A DNA stretch of 64,000 nucleotides from the NCBI RefSeq assembly GCF_031195445.1, contig NZ_CP133480.1, positions 1,660,001 to 1,724,000 on the forward strand, written 5' to 3'. Made by a program: the position numbers and the translations under genes. Below the pieces are notes generated by a model. The model was not told the DNA's origin. It was given only the letters and a program-made list of their open reading frames with translations, and did not search any database. Shown here in pieces: positions 36,472-44,898 of the stretch (position 1 is its first letter; each line of letters opens with the position of its first letter). Source of the DNA: Acuticoccus sp. MNP-M23 (GTDB lineage: Bacteria > Pseudomonadota > Alphaproteobacteria > Rhizobiales > Amorphaceae).

Positions 36472-37433
36472 CTGGTTGCCGGGCGGCGGAAGAGGCGCCG
36501 GTAGAACGTCGCGTCAGAGGTGGCGGCGAGCCACAGGCCGATCAGCGCGGTGGCCACCATGGCGAAGGCGAGGCGGCCAAGAAGGATGCTGGCGACGTCC
36601 GCCCCCGCTGCGGCGACCACGATGGTGTCCTCGATGATGCCGTGTGCCAGCCCCATGAAGGCGCAGGACAGGAAGATCTGCCGCGGGGGGATGGTGCCGC
36701 GCCGCGCCTCGCGGATCAGGAGCCCGCCGCCGAAAGCGATCCCCAGCAGCATCCCGATGGTGGTGAAGCTCGCCGCCTCCGGCCCGATGCCGACGACCCG
36801 GAACAGCGGTGACAGGGCCCGGTCGACATGGGCCATGGCGCCGATGTGCTTCAGCCCCTCGATCGCGAACGTGAGCACGAACAGGATCACGAACATCGAC
36901 ACCAGCGTCATGCCGAGGTCTGCCGCGAAGGAGATCCAGCCGCCGGGCTCCTCATCCGGCAGGAAGAGCGGGTCGAGCGGGGCGGAAAGCCACCCGGTGG
37001 CGCGGAAGATGTGGTGCAGGATGAAGGCGAAGGCCATGCCGCCGACGAGGCGGATGGCGGTGGAGGCGAGGAGCCCCGGCCCCGCCTTCTGGATGATGCG
37101 CTGCTCCACCGGCAAAGCGTGCGCAAAGAGGATGAGCGCAGCAAAGACCGTCATGTCCGCCTCGGTCAGCGTGCCCGGTGCCAGCACGGTGAACACCACC
37201 GTCACCCCTGCCCAGATGCCCACCAGAAGCGCGCTGAGCCACGCAATCGCCATCTCCGGCGGCAGGCCGAACAGCCCCATCAGACCGGACAGCCACGGCG
37301 CAATGGCCTTGATCGCGCCAATGTCGGTCAGCACCTTGGCGAGGATCGCGATGGGCACGATGATCCGCGCCAGCTCCCAGTAGATGGCGAGGATGTCGCG
37401 GGTGATGCGCCCGATCGGGCTGGGGGTGGTCAT
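36468..37433 (-). CDS. Nucleoside recognition (gate) domain membrane protein
   Basis: The 321-residue protein has about eight membrane segments and two gate-type regions, the first near IIVPIAILAKVLTDIGAIKAIAPWLSG and the second in GIGPEAASFTTIGMLLGIAFGGGLLI. This is the pattern of the 'nucleoside recognition' family found in SpmA/SpmB, FeoB and nucleoside transporters. Substrate is not known. It is divergent from an Lrp-type regulator, with a perfect palindrome between them, so that regulator may control it. Confidence 0.75.
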   Translation of the reverse strand: MTTPSPIGRITRDILAIYWELARIIVPIAILAKVLTDIGAIKAIAPWLSGLMGLFGLPPEMAIAWLSALLVGIWAGVTVVFTVLAPGTLTEADMTVFAALILFAHALPVEQRIIQKAGPGLLASTAIRLVGGMAFAFILHHIFRATGWLSAPLDPLFLPDEEPGGWISFAADLGMTLVSMFVILFVLTFAIEGLKHIGAMAHVDRALSPLFRVVGIGPEAASFTTIGMLLGIAFGGGLLIREARRGTIPPRQIFLSCAFMGLAHGIIEDTIVVAAAGADVASILLGRLAFAMVATALIGLWLAATSDATFYRRLFRRPATS

Positions 37434-37514
37434 CCGGTTTTCTCCTGCCGCCGGTTCATTCCAAGAGGGGTAGCGCGGGCCGGATCGCAGTTGCGGTCAA
37501 AATTGCCGGATTTG

Positions 37515-37529
37515 TGCAATAATATTGCA
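37515..37529. promoter_or_regulatory. Perfect palindrome, probable Lrp/AsnC operator
   Basis: tgcaataatattgca is a perfect inverted repeat around a central base. It lies 28 bases before the Lrp-type ATG and 82 bases before the divergent gate-protein start. AT-rich inverted repeats of this size are typical binding sites of Lrp/AsnC proteins. Confidence 0.55.
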
Positions 37530-37556
37530 TTGCCGTGTGACGGGCGGGAGGCGGAG

Positions 37557-38009
37557 ATGGACCGGATCGACCTGAAGCTGTTGGGCCTTTTGCAGCGCGA
37601 TGCCTCGCGCACCAATGCGGCGCTGGCGGACGAGGTGGGGCTGTCGCCGTCCACATGCCTGCGCCGGATCCGGCGGTTGTTCGGGTCCGGTGTGATTGCG
37701 AAGGTGGTGGCGATCCTCGACCCCGCGAAGGTGGGCAAGGGGCTGAAGGCGATCATCACCGTGGAGCTGAAGTCTCACGGCGAGCAGCACATGCGTGCCT
37801 TCCTCGACCTTGCGAAGGCCGAGCCCGCGGTGGCGCAGGCCTATGCGGTCACGGGCGAGACCGACGTGGTGCTGATCCTCCGCCTCGCCGACATGGACGA
37901 GTATGACGCCTTCTGCGAGCGCGTCTTCCGGGACCGGACCAACGTCGCCCGGTTCTTCACCATGCTGGTGATCCGCACCGCCAAGGACGAGACCGCGCTG
38001 GCGCTGTGA
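37557..38009 (+). CDS. Lrp/AsnC family transcriptional regulator
   Basis: The 150-residue regulator has the usual start (MDRIDLKLLGLLQRDASRTN), a helix-turn-helix (LADEVGLSPSTCLRRIRRL) and the RAM ligand domain (KAIITVELKSHGE, VTGETDVVLILRLADMDEYDAF). Such regulators respond to amino acids. The ATG follows gggaggcggag, a good ribosome-binding site. A 15-base palindrome upstream suggests autoregulation and possible control of the divergent membrane gene. Confidence 0.92.
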   Translation: MDRIDLKLLGLLQRDASRTNAALADEVGLSPSTCLRRIRRLFGSGVIAKVVAILDPAKVGKGLKAIITVELKSHGEQHMRAFLDLAKAEPAVAQAYAVTGETDVVLILRLADMDEYDAFCERVFRDRTNVARFFTMLVIRTAKDETALAL

Positions 38010-38031
38010 CGGCGCGGTCCCGCGACGAAGA

Positions 38032-38373
38032 TCAGCCCGGGCGGTCGGCGGTGATCGGCTTGGGGGCAAAGTCGACCGGGACGAGGAGCTTGTTTTGCTG
38101 GCTGACGAGATAGCCCGCATCGCGGCTCTGCTTCAGGTAGTCAGCCCACGCCGGGTCGGCCTGCAGGGCCTTGCGCTTTTCGGCGCGGTCGGCGGCGCTG
38201 TCGTAGACCCAGATGTGGACGTAGGAATTGGGGTCGCCGGTTTCGGTGCCAGCGTAGAGCAGCGGCTGGCCCAGGTGCTTGGACTGCACCTCGAAGCCGG
38301 TTTTCTCATACAGCGCCAGGTGAAGCTTGATGGTGCCGGGACGGCAGACATAGGTGCGGTGGTCGATCAGCAT
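38032..38373 (-). CDS. NIPSNAP family protein
   Basis: The 113-residue protein matches NIPSNAP (dimeric alpha/beta barrel): IDHRTYVCRPGTIKLHLALYE, KHLGQPLLYAGTETGDPNSYVHIWVYDS, and the C-terminal QNKLLVPVDFAP. Bacterial members often lie in catabolic clusters and are of unknown activity. It lies ten bases after the TRAP small permease and appears to be the last gene of that operon. A role in the metabolism of the imported compound is inferred only from this position. Confidence 0.85.
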   Translation of the reverse strand: MLIDHRTYVCRPGTIKLHLALYEKTGFEVQSKHLGQPLLYAGTETGDPNSYVHIWVYDSAADRAEKRKALQADPAWADYLKQSRDAGYLVSQQNKLLVPVDFAPKPITADRPG

Positions 38374-38383
38374 TTCGGGTTCT

Positions 38384-38875
38384 TTACGGTTTTACGGAGG
38401 GTTTGATGGCAGCCAGGAGCGCCACGGCGAAGTCGCGCACACTGTAGACGAGCATGATCGCGGCGGAGACGGGGATGACGGCGTAAATGTAGGCCGTCGG
38501 CACTGAAAGGATGGGCGTTGCGGCGCGGCTGCGCATGGTGAGGTCGAGCCCCTTCACCGCCATGATGGCGAGGAATGCCATGGACAGGAGCACCGAGACA
38601 ATGCGCAGGATCGGGCCGAACGGGCGGCCGAGCGCCATCTCCATCCAGTCGATGCGGAAGTGTTCGTTCTCGCGCCACAGGGCCGCCGCGCCGAGGAAGA
38701 CCAGGTAGGCAAACAGCGCCTCGACGATTTCGTCGAACCAGGAAAACGCCCAGATCTGGAAGTAGCGCGACACCACGTTGACGAAGAGGATGCCGAACAG
38801 GGCGACGAAGCAGACCACCGGAATGCCGCGCAGGATCTTCCCGACAATCCGGTCGATGGCGATGAGGGCGCCCAT
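38384..38875 (-). CDS. dctQ: TRAP transporter small permease (DctQ type)
   Basis: The 163-residue protein has four predicted membrane segments (IPVVCFVALFGILFVNVVSRY, WFDEIVEALFAYLVFLGAAALW, a third around ILRIVSVLLSMAFLAIMAV, and a fourth IYAVIPVSAAIMLVYSV) with the conserved NVVSRYF and WFDE. It pairs with DctM. Its ATG shares one base with the dctM stop, so the two are coupled. Confidence 0.9.
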   Translation of the reverse strand: MGALIAIDRIVGKILRGIPVVCFVALFGILFVNVVSRYFQIWAFSWFDEIVEALFAYLVFLGAAALWRENEHFRIDWMEMALGRPFGPILRIVSVLLSMAFLAIMAVKGLDLTMRSRAATPILSVPTAYIYAVIPVSAAIMLVYSVRDFAVALLAAIKPSVKP

Positions 38876-40164
38876 CAGTTTGCTCCCATCACGAGGTTCG
38901 GCAGCCAGATGGAGACAGCCGGCCAGTAGGTCACCATGACGAGCACCACCATCAGCCCGATGAGATAGGGCCAGATCGCACGGGTGAGCGTGCCCACGGT
39001 CAGCCCGGAGATGGACGACACCGCAAACAGCACCATGCCGACGGGCGGGGTGAGCAGGCCGACCATGGAACACATGATCATGATGACGCCGAACTGCACC
39101 GGGTCGACGCCGATCTGCAGCATGACCGGCAGGAACAGCGGCACGGTGAGCACGATGACCGCAATGCCTTCCAGGAACATGCCGAGGACGAGGAGAATGG
39201 CGACGACGATGGCAAGGATGAGCGCCGGGTCCGTCGTGAGGCCGAGAAGCGCCTCGATCAGCGCGTTGGGCACCCGCTGGTGGACGAGGAGCCAGCCGAA
39301 GAAGCCCGCCGCCGCAATGACGAACATCACCCGGATGGTGTGAACCAGCGTCACCCACAAGATGCCGGGCAGCTCTTTCAGCTTCAGCTCCCGGTAGACG
39401 AACATGGAGAGCACCAGCGCATAGGCGCAGGCCGCGACGCCGGCTTCGGTGGGGGTGAAGATGCCCGAGAAGATGCCGCCGATGATGATGACCGGCGTCA
39501 TCAGCGACAGGACCGAATCGACGAAGCTCTGCCACAGTTCGGCCATCGGCGCGCGATCCGACCGGGCCATGTTGGTGCGCCAGGAGACGAACCAAACCGC
39601 CAGCATCAGGGCGCCGGCCATCAGGAGGCCGGGGACGACGCCCGCAAGGAACAGCTTTGCCACCGAAACGCCGGTGATGGACGAATAGAGCACGAACGGG
39701 ATCGACGGCGGAAAGACCGGGCCGATGGTGGAGGACGCGGCGGTGATGGCGGCGGAGAAGGCGGGGTCGTAGCCTTTGTCCTTCATGGCCTTCAGCTCCA
39801 CCTGGCCAAGGCCCGCAGCATCGGCAACGGCCGCGCCCGACATGCCGGAGAAGATCAGGCTTGCCACAATGTTCACCTGGCCGAGGCCGCCGCGGATGTG
39901 GCCGACGCAGGCATTGGCAAAGCGGAAGATCCGCGCGGTGATGCCGCCGGTGTTCATCAGGTTGCCGGCGAGGATGAAGAACGGAATGGCCAGCAGCGTG
40001 AACGCCGTGGTGGCCGAGAACATCCGCTGCGGCAGCATCGCCAGAATGTGGAAGTCGCCGGTGACGACGTAAAAGCCCGTGGCTGTCAGCCCGAGCGCCA
40101 CGGCGACAGGCACGCCGATGGCGATCAGGACAACCAGCGTGCCCAGAATGATGAGAGGCAGCAT
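38875..40164 (-). CDS. dctM: TRAP transporter large permease (DctM type)
   Basis: The 429-residue protein has about twelve membrane segments. Landmarks are LLAIPFFILAGNLMNTGGI, the glycine-rich VASLIFSGMSGAAVADAAGLG, and GPVFPPSIPFVLYSSITG. It is the sodium-coupled channel of a TRAP transporter. It lies between the binding protein (117 bases upstream, with a strong stem-loop in the gap) and dctQ. Confidence 0.95.
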   Translation of the reverse strand: MLPLIILGTLVVLIAIGVPVAVALGLTATGFYVVTGDFHILAMLPQRMFSATTAFTLLAIPFFILAGNLMNTGGITARIFRFANACVGHIRGGLGQVNIVASLIFSGMSGAAVADAAGLGQVELKAMKDKGYDPAFSAAITAASSTIGPVFPPSIPFVLYSSITGVSVAKLFLAGVVPGLLMAGALMLAVWFVSWRTNMARSDRAPMAELWQSFVDSVLSLMTPVIIIGGIFSGIFTPTEAGVAACAYALVLSMFVYRELKLKELPGILWVTLVHTIRVMFVIAAAGFFGWLLVHQRVPNALIEALLGLTTDPALILAIVVAILLVLGMFLEGIAVIVLTVPLFLPVMLQIGVDPVQFGVIMIMCSMVGLLTPPVGMVLFAVSSISGLTVGTLTRAIWPYLIGLMVVLVMVTYWPAVSIWLPNLVMGAN

Positions 40165-40228
40165 CCGCGTGTCCGATCCGCGAGAGGCCGGGGCGCCAGG
40201 GCCCCCGGCCGGGAGGGCAGGAGTTGAA

Positions 40229-40256
40229 CCGGGCCGGATGATGTCATCCGGCCCGG
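40229..40256 (-). promoter_or_regulatory. Stem-loop between TRAP dctP and dctM
   Basis: ccgggccggatga and tcatccggcccgg form a perfect 13-base stem with a two-base loop. No T-run follows in the direction of the operon, so it is less a terminator than a likely mRNA-stabilising or attenuating element, giving more binding protein than permease. Confidence 0.6.
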
Positions 40257-40281
40257 CAAGATCAGCCGGTTTGCGGCAGGA

Positions 40282-41256
40282 TCAGTCGAGGAAGCTCTGA
40301 AACTTGTCCATGTTGTCCTTGCCCGTGTAGTCGCTCACACGCTGCATCGCTTCGGAGGCGTTCACCTTCTCGCGGAAGGGGGCAAGGTCGGGCCGGGTGA
40401 CGGTCATCCCGCGCTCCTCGAGCTTGGCCAGCTCGTCCTCTTCCTGGGCCAGAACCAGCTCGCGCATCAGCGTGCCGGCCTTCTGGCTTTCCTCGCGCAC
40501 GACAGCCTGCTGGTCTTCCGACAGGCGGTCCCAGCTGTCCTTGTTGATGACGTGGACCATGGAATTGTAGACGTGCCGGGTGAGGGCGAGATTGTCCTGA
40601 AACTCGTTCAGATTGTAGTGGTAGATCACGCCGATGGGGTTTTCCTGCCCGTCGACCACACCCTGGTTGAGCGCGTTGGGCAGCTCTGGGAAGGCGATCT
40701 GCGTGGCAGATGCGCCCAGACCCTCGACGGCGGCGACGATCTGCAGCTCCGGCGGGGTGCGCAGCTTGAGGCCGGACACGTCGTCCGGCGCATTGATCGG
40801 GCGCACCGAGTTGGTGATGTTGCGGAAGCCATATTCCCAGTTGGACAGGAGCACGAGGTTCTGCTCCTCCAGCTTGGGGGCCACCCAGTCGTTGAACGGC
40901 CCGTCGAGGACCGCGTGCGCGTGCGCATAGTCGCGGAAGGCGAACGGGGTCATCACCGTGCCGAAGGCTTTCTCGTACTTGTCGAGGCCGCCCTGGGTCG
41001 GCAGGTTCATGTCAACCGCGCCCAGCACGGTCTGCTCCAGCTGCTCGGGCGGCGAGCCCAGTTCGTTGGCGGGGTAGATCTCGACCGCCACGGCGCCGTC
41101 GGTGCGCTCGGAGACGTTCTTGGCGAACTGTTCGGCGGCAATATGGCCAGGGTGGGTTTCGGCCGCGAAATGTGCCAGCCGCAGCGTGACGTCCTGTGCC
41201 ATGGCGGGGCCGGTCATGAGCGCGGCAAGGGATGCCGCGAGAACGAATTTATTCAT
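40282..41256 (-). CDS. dctP: TRAP transporter substrate-binding protein (DctP type)
   Basis: The 324-residue periplasmic protein has a signal peptide (KFVLAASLAALMTGPAMAQ) and the DctP pattern: LRLAHFAAETHPGHIAAEQFAK, EIYPANELGSPPEQLEQT, and LKLRTPPELQIVAAVEGLGA with the conserved Arg that binds the substrate carboxylate. It should bind an organic acid, since this Arg is kept. The next upstream gene is a hydroxyacid dehydrogenase, so a hydroxy- or oxo-acid is a fair guess. Confidence 0.93.
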   Translation of the reverse strand: MNKFVLAASLAALMTGPAMAQDVTLRLAHFAAETHPGHIAAEQFAKNVSERTDGAVAVEIYPANELGSPPEQLEQTVLGAVDMNLPTQGGLDKYEKAFGTVMTPFAFRDYAHAHAVLDGPFNDWVAPKLEEQNLVLLSNWEYGFRNITNSVRPINAPDDVSGLKLRTPPELQIVAAVEGLGASATQIAFPELPNALNQGVVDGQENPIGVIYHYNLNEFQDNLALTRHVYNSMVHVINKDSWDRLSEDQQAVVREESQKAGTLMRELVLAQEEDELAKLEERGMTVTRPDLAPFREKVNASEAMQRVSDYTGKDNMDKFQSFLD

Positions 41257-41293
41257 TTGTTTCCTCCGGTTTGATTTTTCTTGCCGGCGCGTT

Positions 41294-42193
41294 TCAGGCG
41301 TCCGGCAGTCTGGCTTCCACGCCCGTCAGCTCTTCGTAGGCCTTGATGACGGCAGTGCAGCCCTCGTCGGCGTGGCCCATGATGGAGGCCAGCGCGTAGG
41401 TCTGGTGGACCGAAGTGGCCATGAAGCCGGGAAGGCCGGCATCGGTGAGCCATTCGGCATAGTAGCGCACGTCCTTTTGCGCATTGGCGAGGGACATGTG
41501 CGGGGTGAAGTCGCGCTTCAGCGTGAGTTCGCCATAAAGGTCCATCATGCCGGACTTGCCGCCTGCGGCCGAGATGATGCCGATGACCTTGGTCATGTCG
41601 AGCCCTTCGCGGGCGGCGAGCGCAAAGCCTTCGCAGAACGTCGCGACATTGGCGAAGGCAATGTAATTGTGAATGAGTTTCAGCCGGATGGCATGGCCGG
41701 CGGGGCCCACGTGGAAGATGTTTTCCGCGTAGGTGTCGAACACCGGGCGGAGTTCTTCCATCAGCTCCGCATCGCCGCCGAAGAGGACGTTGACCTCGCC
41801 GCGGTCGGCATGGGCGGGGGTGCGCGTCATCGGCGCTTCGCAGTATCTGAGGCCGCGCGCCGCGCATGCCTCGCGCATCAGGTCGACGTGGGACGGGGAG
41901 ACGGTGGTGTGGTCGAGGAAGACGGCACCCTTCGGCATCGCGTCCAGCAGACCGCCGCGGATGGCAAGGTCCTGCACGGCCTCTGCGGTGGTGATGCAGA
42001 TGCCGAAGATATCGGCCTCGGCAGCCATCGCGACCGGGTCGCTGCCGGCGACGGCGCCGAACGAGACGGCCTCGTCCACCGCGGTGCGGCGAATGTCGTA
42101 GGCGGTGACGGCGAGGCCCTTCCCGGCCATGTTCTTCACCAGCCCGCGGCCCATGCCGCCAAGCCCCACGAATGCGATGCGCGGCTCGCCCAT
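41294..42193 (-). CDS. Beta-hydroxyacid dehydrogenase (3-hydroxyisobutyrate dehydrogenase family)
   Basis: The 299-residue enzyme has an N-terminal Rossmann motif (RIAFVGLGGMGRGLVKNMAGK, GxGxxG), DHTTVSPSHVDLM, and the conserved GPAGHAIRLKLIHNY with the catalytic Lys. This fits the family of 3-hydroxyisobutyrate, tartronate-semialdehyde and threonate dehydrogenases. It is the first gene of a minus-strand operon with a TRAP transporter and NIPSNAP protein. It is divergent from a FadR-type regulator. The true substrate is unknown. Confidence 0.82.
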   Translation of the reverse strand: MGEPRIAFVGLGGMGRGLVKNMAGKGLAVTAYDIRRTAVDEAVSFGAVAGSDPVAMAAEADIFGICITTAEAVQDLAIRGGLLDAMPKGAVFLDHTTVSPSHVDLMREACAARGLRYCEAPMTRTPAHADRGEVNVLFGGDAELMEELRPVFDTYAENIFHVGPAGHAIRLKLIHNYIAFANVATFCEGFALAAREGLDMTKVIGIISAAGGKSGMMDLYGELTLKRDFTPHMSLANAQKDVRYYAEWLTDAGLPGFMATSVHQTYALASIMGHADEGCTAVIKAYEELTGVEARLPDA

Positions 42194-42257
42194 CCTCAAC
42201 TCCCTGTCGTCCGAACCGCCGGTCTCGATGCCGGCTTCAAAGAAGGGATCACACAAT

Positions 42258-42274
42258 CAGTTGTCTGACAACTG
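42258..42274. promoter_or_regulatory. Palindromic operator of FadR/GntR type
   Basis: cagttgtctgacaactg is a 17-base inverted repeat (cagttgt / acaactg) with the TTGTCTGACAA core, which is common for FadR-subfamily regulators. It lies between the divergent dehydrogenase (42193) and the FadR-type gene (42362) and could control both. Confidence 0.65.
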
Positions 42275-42361
42275 TTTTATGATAGTTATTGCATCCGGCG
42301 AGAAGCGGCCCCAGTCTGGGCCCTGTCGGCGCCAGCGGAGGCGACCCACCAAGGAGGCACC

Positions 42362-43102
42362 ATGGCCGCAGGCCTTTTCGAGCGGATTGACCGGCCGCGC
42401 CGGTTGCCGGACGAGATTGCGCGTTCCATTTCGGAGGCGATCTATTCCGGTCAGCTCAAACCCGGCGACCGTCTGCCGACCGAGCAATCCCTTTCCGATC
42501 AGTTCGGCGTCGCCCGCACCGTCGTGCGCGAGGCGGTTTCGCTGCTGAAATATGACGGGGTGATCTCATCCAAGCGCGGTGTTGGCGCATTCGTGTCCGA
42601 CGTCGCGTCGCGCTCGGCATTTCGAATCAGCGGGGCGTGCTTTGAAAAGCGGCGCCAGCTCATCCAGCTTCTGGAGCTGCGCACCGGCGTGCAGGCGGAT
42701 GCCTCCGCGCTGGCTGCGGAAGCGCGCACCGCACCCCAGCTGGCCGACATATCGCGCCGCCTGGCCGCCATGGCGGATGCCACCACCGACGGGCAGGACT
42801 GGGCGGCGAACCGGCTCGATGCGCAGGACGGCTTCTACCGCGCCATCACCGAAGCGTCCGGCAACGACTATTATGTGGAGTTTATTGCGATGATTGAGCG
42901 CAACGTGTCAGACAACCTGCGCTCGGTTGCCATCAAGAACGCGATGGCGTCCGAATGGGGACGCGAGGTCTTGGAGGAGCACCGCGCGGTGTACCGCGCC
43001 CTTGAGGCGGGGAACCCGGACGAGGCGCGCATTGCGACGCGCAATCATTTCGAGCGGGCGGCACAACGCCTCGCCAACAGGGCCGATATAGCGGATGTCT
43101 AG
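42362..43102 (+). CDS. FadR/GntR family transcriptional regulator
   Basis: The 246-residue regulator has an N-terminal winged helix (IARSISEAIYSGQLKPGDRL, LSDQFGVARTVVREAVSLLK) and a C-terminal FCD domain (LELRTGVQADASALAA, LDAQDGFYRAITEASGNDYY). The start follows aaggagg, an excellent ribosome-binding site. A matching palindrome lies about 90 bases upstream. It probably represses the divergent TRAP operon and the following ThDP-enzyme gene until the imported acid is present. Its end overlaps that gene. Confidence 0.93.
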   Translation: MAAGLFERIDRPRRLPDEIARSISEAIYSGQLKPGDRLPTEQSLSDQFGVARTVVREAVSLLKYDGVISSKRGVGAFVSDVASRSAFRISGACFEKRRQLIQLLELRTGVQADASALAAEARTAPQLADISRRLAAMADATTDGQDWAANRLDAQDGFYRAITEASGNDYYVEFIAMIERNVSDNLRSVAIKNAMASEWGREVLEEHRAVYRALEAGNPDEARIATRNHFERAAQRLANRADIADV

Positions 43103-44768
43103 TGTGATGGAACGCGTGAACGACAACGATCAGACGGGCGCCACGCGCCACGGTGGCACAGCGCTGGTGGAGGCGCTCAAGGCGCAAGGCGTGGAGCGCG
43201 TCTTCTGCATTCCGGGCGAGAGTTACCTTGCCGCGCTGGACGGCTTTTTCGAATCGGGGATCGACCTTGTGGTCGCGCGCCACGAAGGCGGCGCCGCGAT
43301 GATGGCCGACGCCCATGGCAAGCTCACCGGCAAGGCGGGCGTTGCGTTCGTGACGCGCGGGCCGGGCGCGACCAATGCGGCGTCCGGCATCCACGTGGCG
43401 ATGCAGGACTCCACGCCGATGGTGCTGTTCGTCGGTCAGGTGGCGCGTGACCAGCGTGACCGCGAGGCATTCCAGGAGGTGGACTACCGCGCGATGTTCG
43501 CCCCGCTCGCCAAGTGGGTCGCCGAAATTGAGGTGACCGAGCGGATTCCCGAATATGTGAGCCACGCCTTTCATGTGGCGCAGTCGGGCCGTCCGGGGCC
43601 TGTGGTGCTGGCGCTGCCGGAGGACATGCTGTCGGCCGCCTGCAAGGCCGCGGTGGCACCGGCGGCCACAATGGTGCGTTCCGAACCGTCCGAAGCGGCG
43701 CTGGACGATATTGTCGCCGCGCTTGCCGGAGCCGAGCGGCCGCTGGTGATTGTGGGCGGCGGCGGCTGGTCGGCCGAAGCGGCGAAAGCCGTGGCGGACT
43801 TTGCGGAAAAGTGGGACCTGCCGGTGGGCACCTCGTTCCGCTGTCAGGACTATATCGACAATCGCTCGCCGCAATATGTCGGCGACGTGGGCATCGGCAT
43901 CAACCCGGCGCTGGCCGACATGGTCAAGAATGCCGACGTGATCCTCGCGCTGGGGCCGCGGCTCGGCGAGATGACCACCAGCGGTTACACGCTGTTTTCG
44001 GTGCCTGACCCGGAACAGACACTGATCCACGTGCACCTCGATCCGTCGGAGCCCGGCCGCGTCTACCGGCCCGACATTGCGGTCGCAGCCTCGCCCGCCG
44101 CCACGGTGATTGCGCTGGCCGGCCGCCCTGCGCCGGACGCAAAACCGTGGGCCGCCCTGCGGGCAGACGCGCACGCCGCGATGGTGGAATGGCGCAAGCC
44201 GCAGGCGACGCCGGGCGACGTGAAGATGGAGCAGATCGTTGCCCACCTCAGCGATGTCCTGCCCGACGATGCGATCATCACCAACGGTGCGGGCAACTAT
44301 GCCGCCTGGCTGCACCGCTACTATTGGCACCGCAGCTACCGCACACAGCTTGCCCCCACGTCCGGCTCCATGGGCTACGGGCTTCCGGCGGCGGTGGCAG
44401 CCAAGCTCGCTCACCCGGAGCGCGAGGTGATCTGCCTTGCCGGCGACGGTTGCTTCCAGATGTCCGCCACCGAATTCGGCACCGCGTGCGACTACGGCGC
44501 CAACGTGGTGGTGATCGTGTCCAACAACGGCGTCTACGGCACGATCCGGATGCACCAGGAAAAGAACTATCCGGGCCGCCCGTCGGGCACCGGGATGCGC
44601 AATCCGGACTTCGCGGCCTGGGCACGGTCCTACGGCGCGTTCGGCGAAACCGTGACGCGGCATGAGGATTTTCCGGCAGCTCTGGAGCGGGCGCGCAAGG
44701 CCGGCGGTCCGGCGCTGATCGAGCTGAAGACCGATCCCGCCGCAATCTCCCCGCGCACGAAGGCGTGA
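43095..44768 (+). CDS. Thiamine-diphosphate enzyme of the acetolactate synthase type
   Basis: The 557-residue protein has the three domains of ThDP-dependent decarboxylases/ligases. The N-terminal part has VFCIPGESYLAALDGF and ARHEGGAAMMADAHGKL with the catalytic Glu kept, so it is not glyoxylate carboligase, which lacks it. The central domain has PLVIVGGGGWSAEA. The C-terminal ThDP motif is CLAGDGCFQMSATEF ... SNNGVYGTIR. The gene overlaps the regulator by eight bases. With the hydroxyacid dehydrogenase and TRAP transporter it forms a catabolic set, perhaps for a 2-oxo-acid. Exact reaction unknown. ATG 43107 is an alternative start. Confidence 0.85.
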   Translation: MSSVMERVNDNDQTGATRHGGTALVEALKAQGVERVFCIPGESYLAALDGFFESGIDLVVARHEGGAAMMADAHGKLTGKAGVAFVTRGPGATNAASGIHVAMQDSTPMVLFVGQVARDQRDREAFQEVDYRAMFAPLAKWVAEIEVTERIPEYVSHAFHVAQSGRPGPVVLALPEDMLSAACKAAVAPAATMVRSEPSEAALDDIVAALAGAERPLVIVGGGGWSAEAAKAVADFAEKWDLPVGTSFRCQDYIDNRSPQYVGDVGIGINPALADMVKNADVILALGPRLGEMTTSGYTLFSVPDPEQTLIHVHLDPSEPGRVYRPDIAVAASPAATVIALAGRPAPDAKPWAALRADAHAAMVEWRKPQATPGDVKMEQIVAHLSDVLPDDAIITNGAGNYAAWLHRYYWHRSYRTQLAPTSGSMGYGLPAAVAAKLAHPEREVICLAGDGCFQMSATEFGTACDYGANVVVIVSNNGVYGTIRMHQEKNYPGRPSGTGMRNPDFAAWARSYGAFGETVTRHEDFPAALERARKAGGPALIELKTDPAAISPRTKA

Positions 44769-44898
44769 ACGCAAAATCGAAAGCGCACCGGCGGATGGCC
44801 GTCCACCGCCGGCGCAAAAAAGGACCTTGATCGGTAACGACGCACACGCCTCCCAAAACGCGGATTCTGGCCGGCCTGCAGTTCCTGCGCCGGGATAA

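Noticed and set aside
43095-44768. ThDP enzyme as glyoxylate carboligase paired with a tartronate-semialdehyde reductase
   Set aside because: Glyoxylate carboligase lacks the conserved catalytic Glu, while this protein keeps it (RHEGGAAMM), so the classic pair is not supported.
44783-44815. Hairpin after the ThDP-enzyme gene, followed by six A residues
   Set aside because: On the plus strand it lacks a T-run, so it is not a convincing terminator for that gene. No minus-strand gene ends here. The 130 bases from 44769 to 44898 otherwise show nothing.
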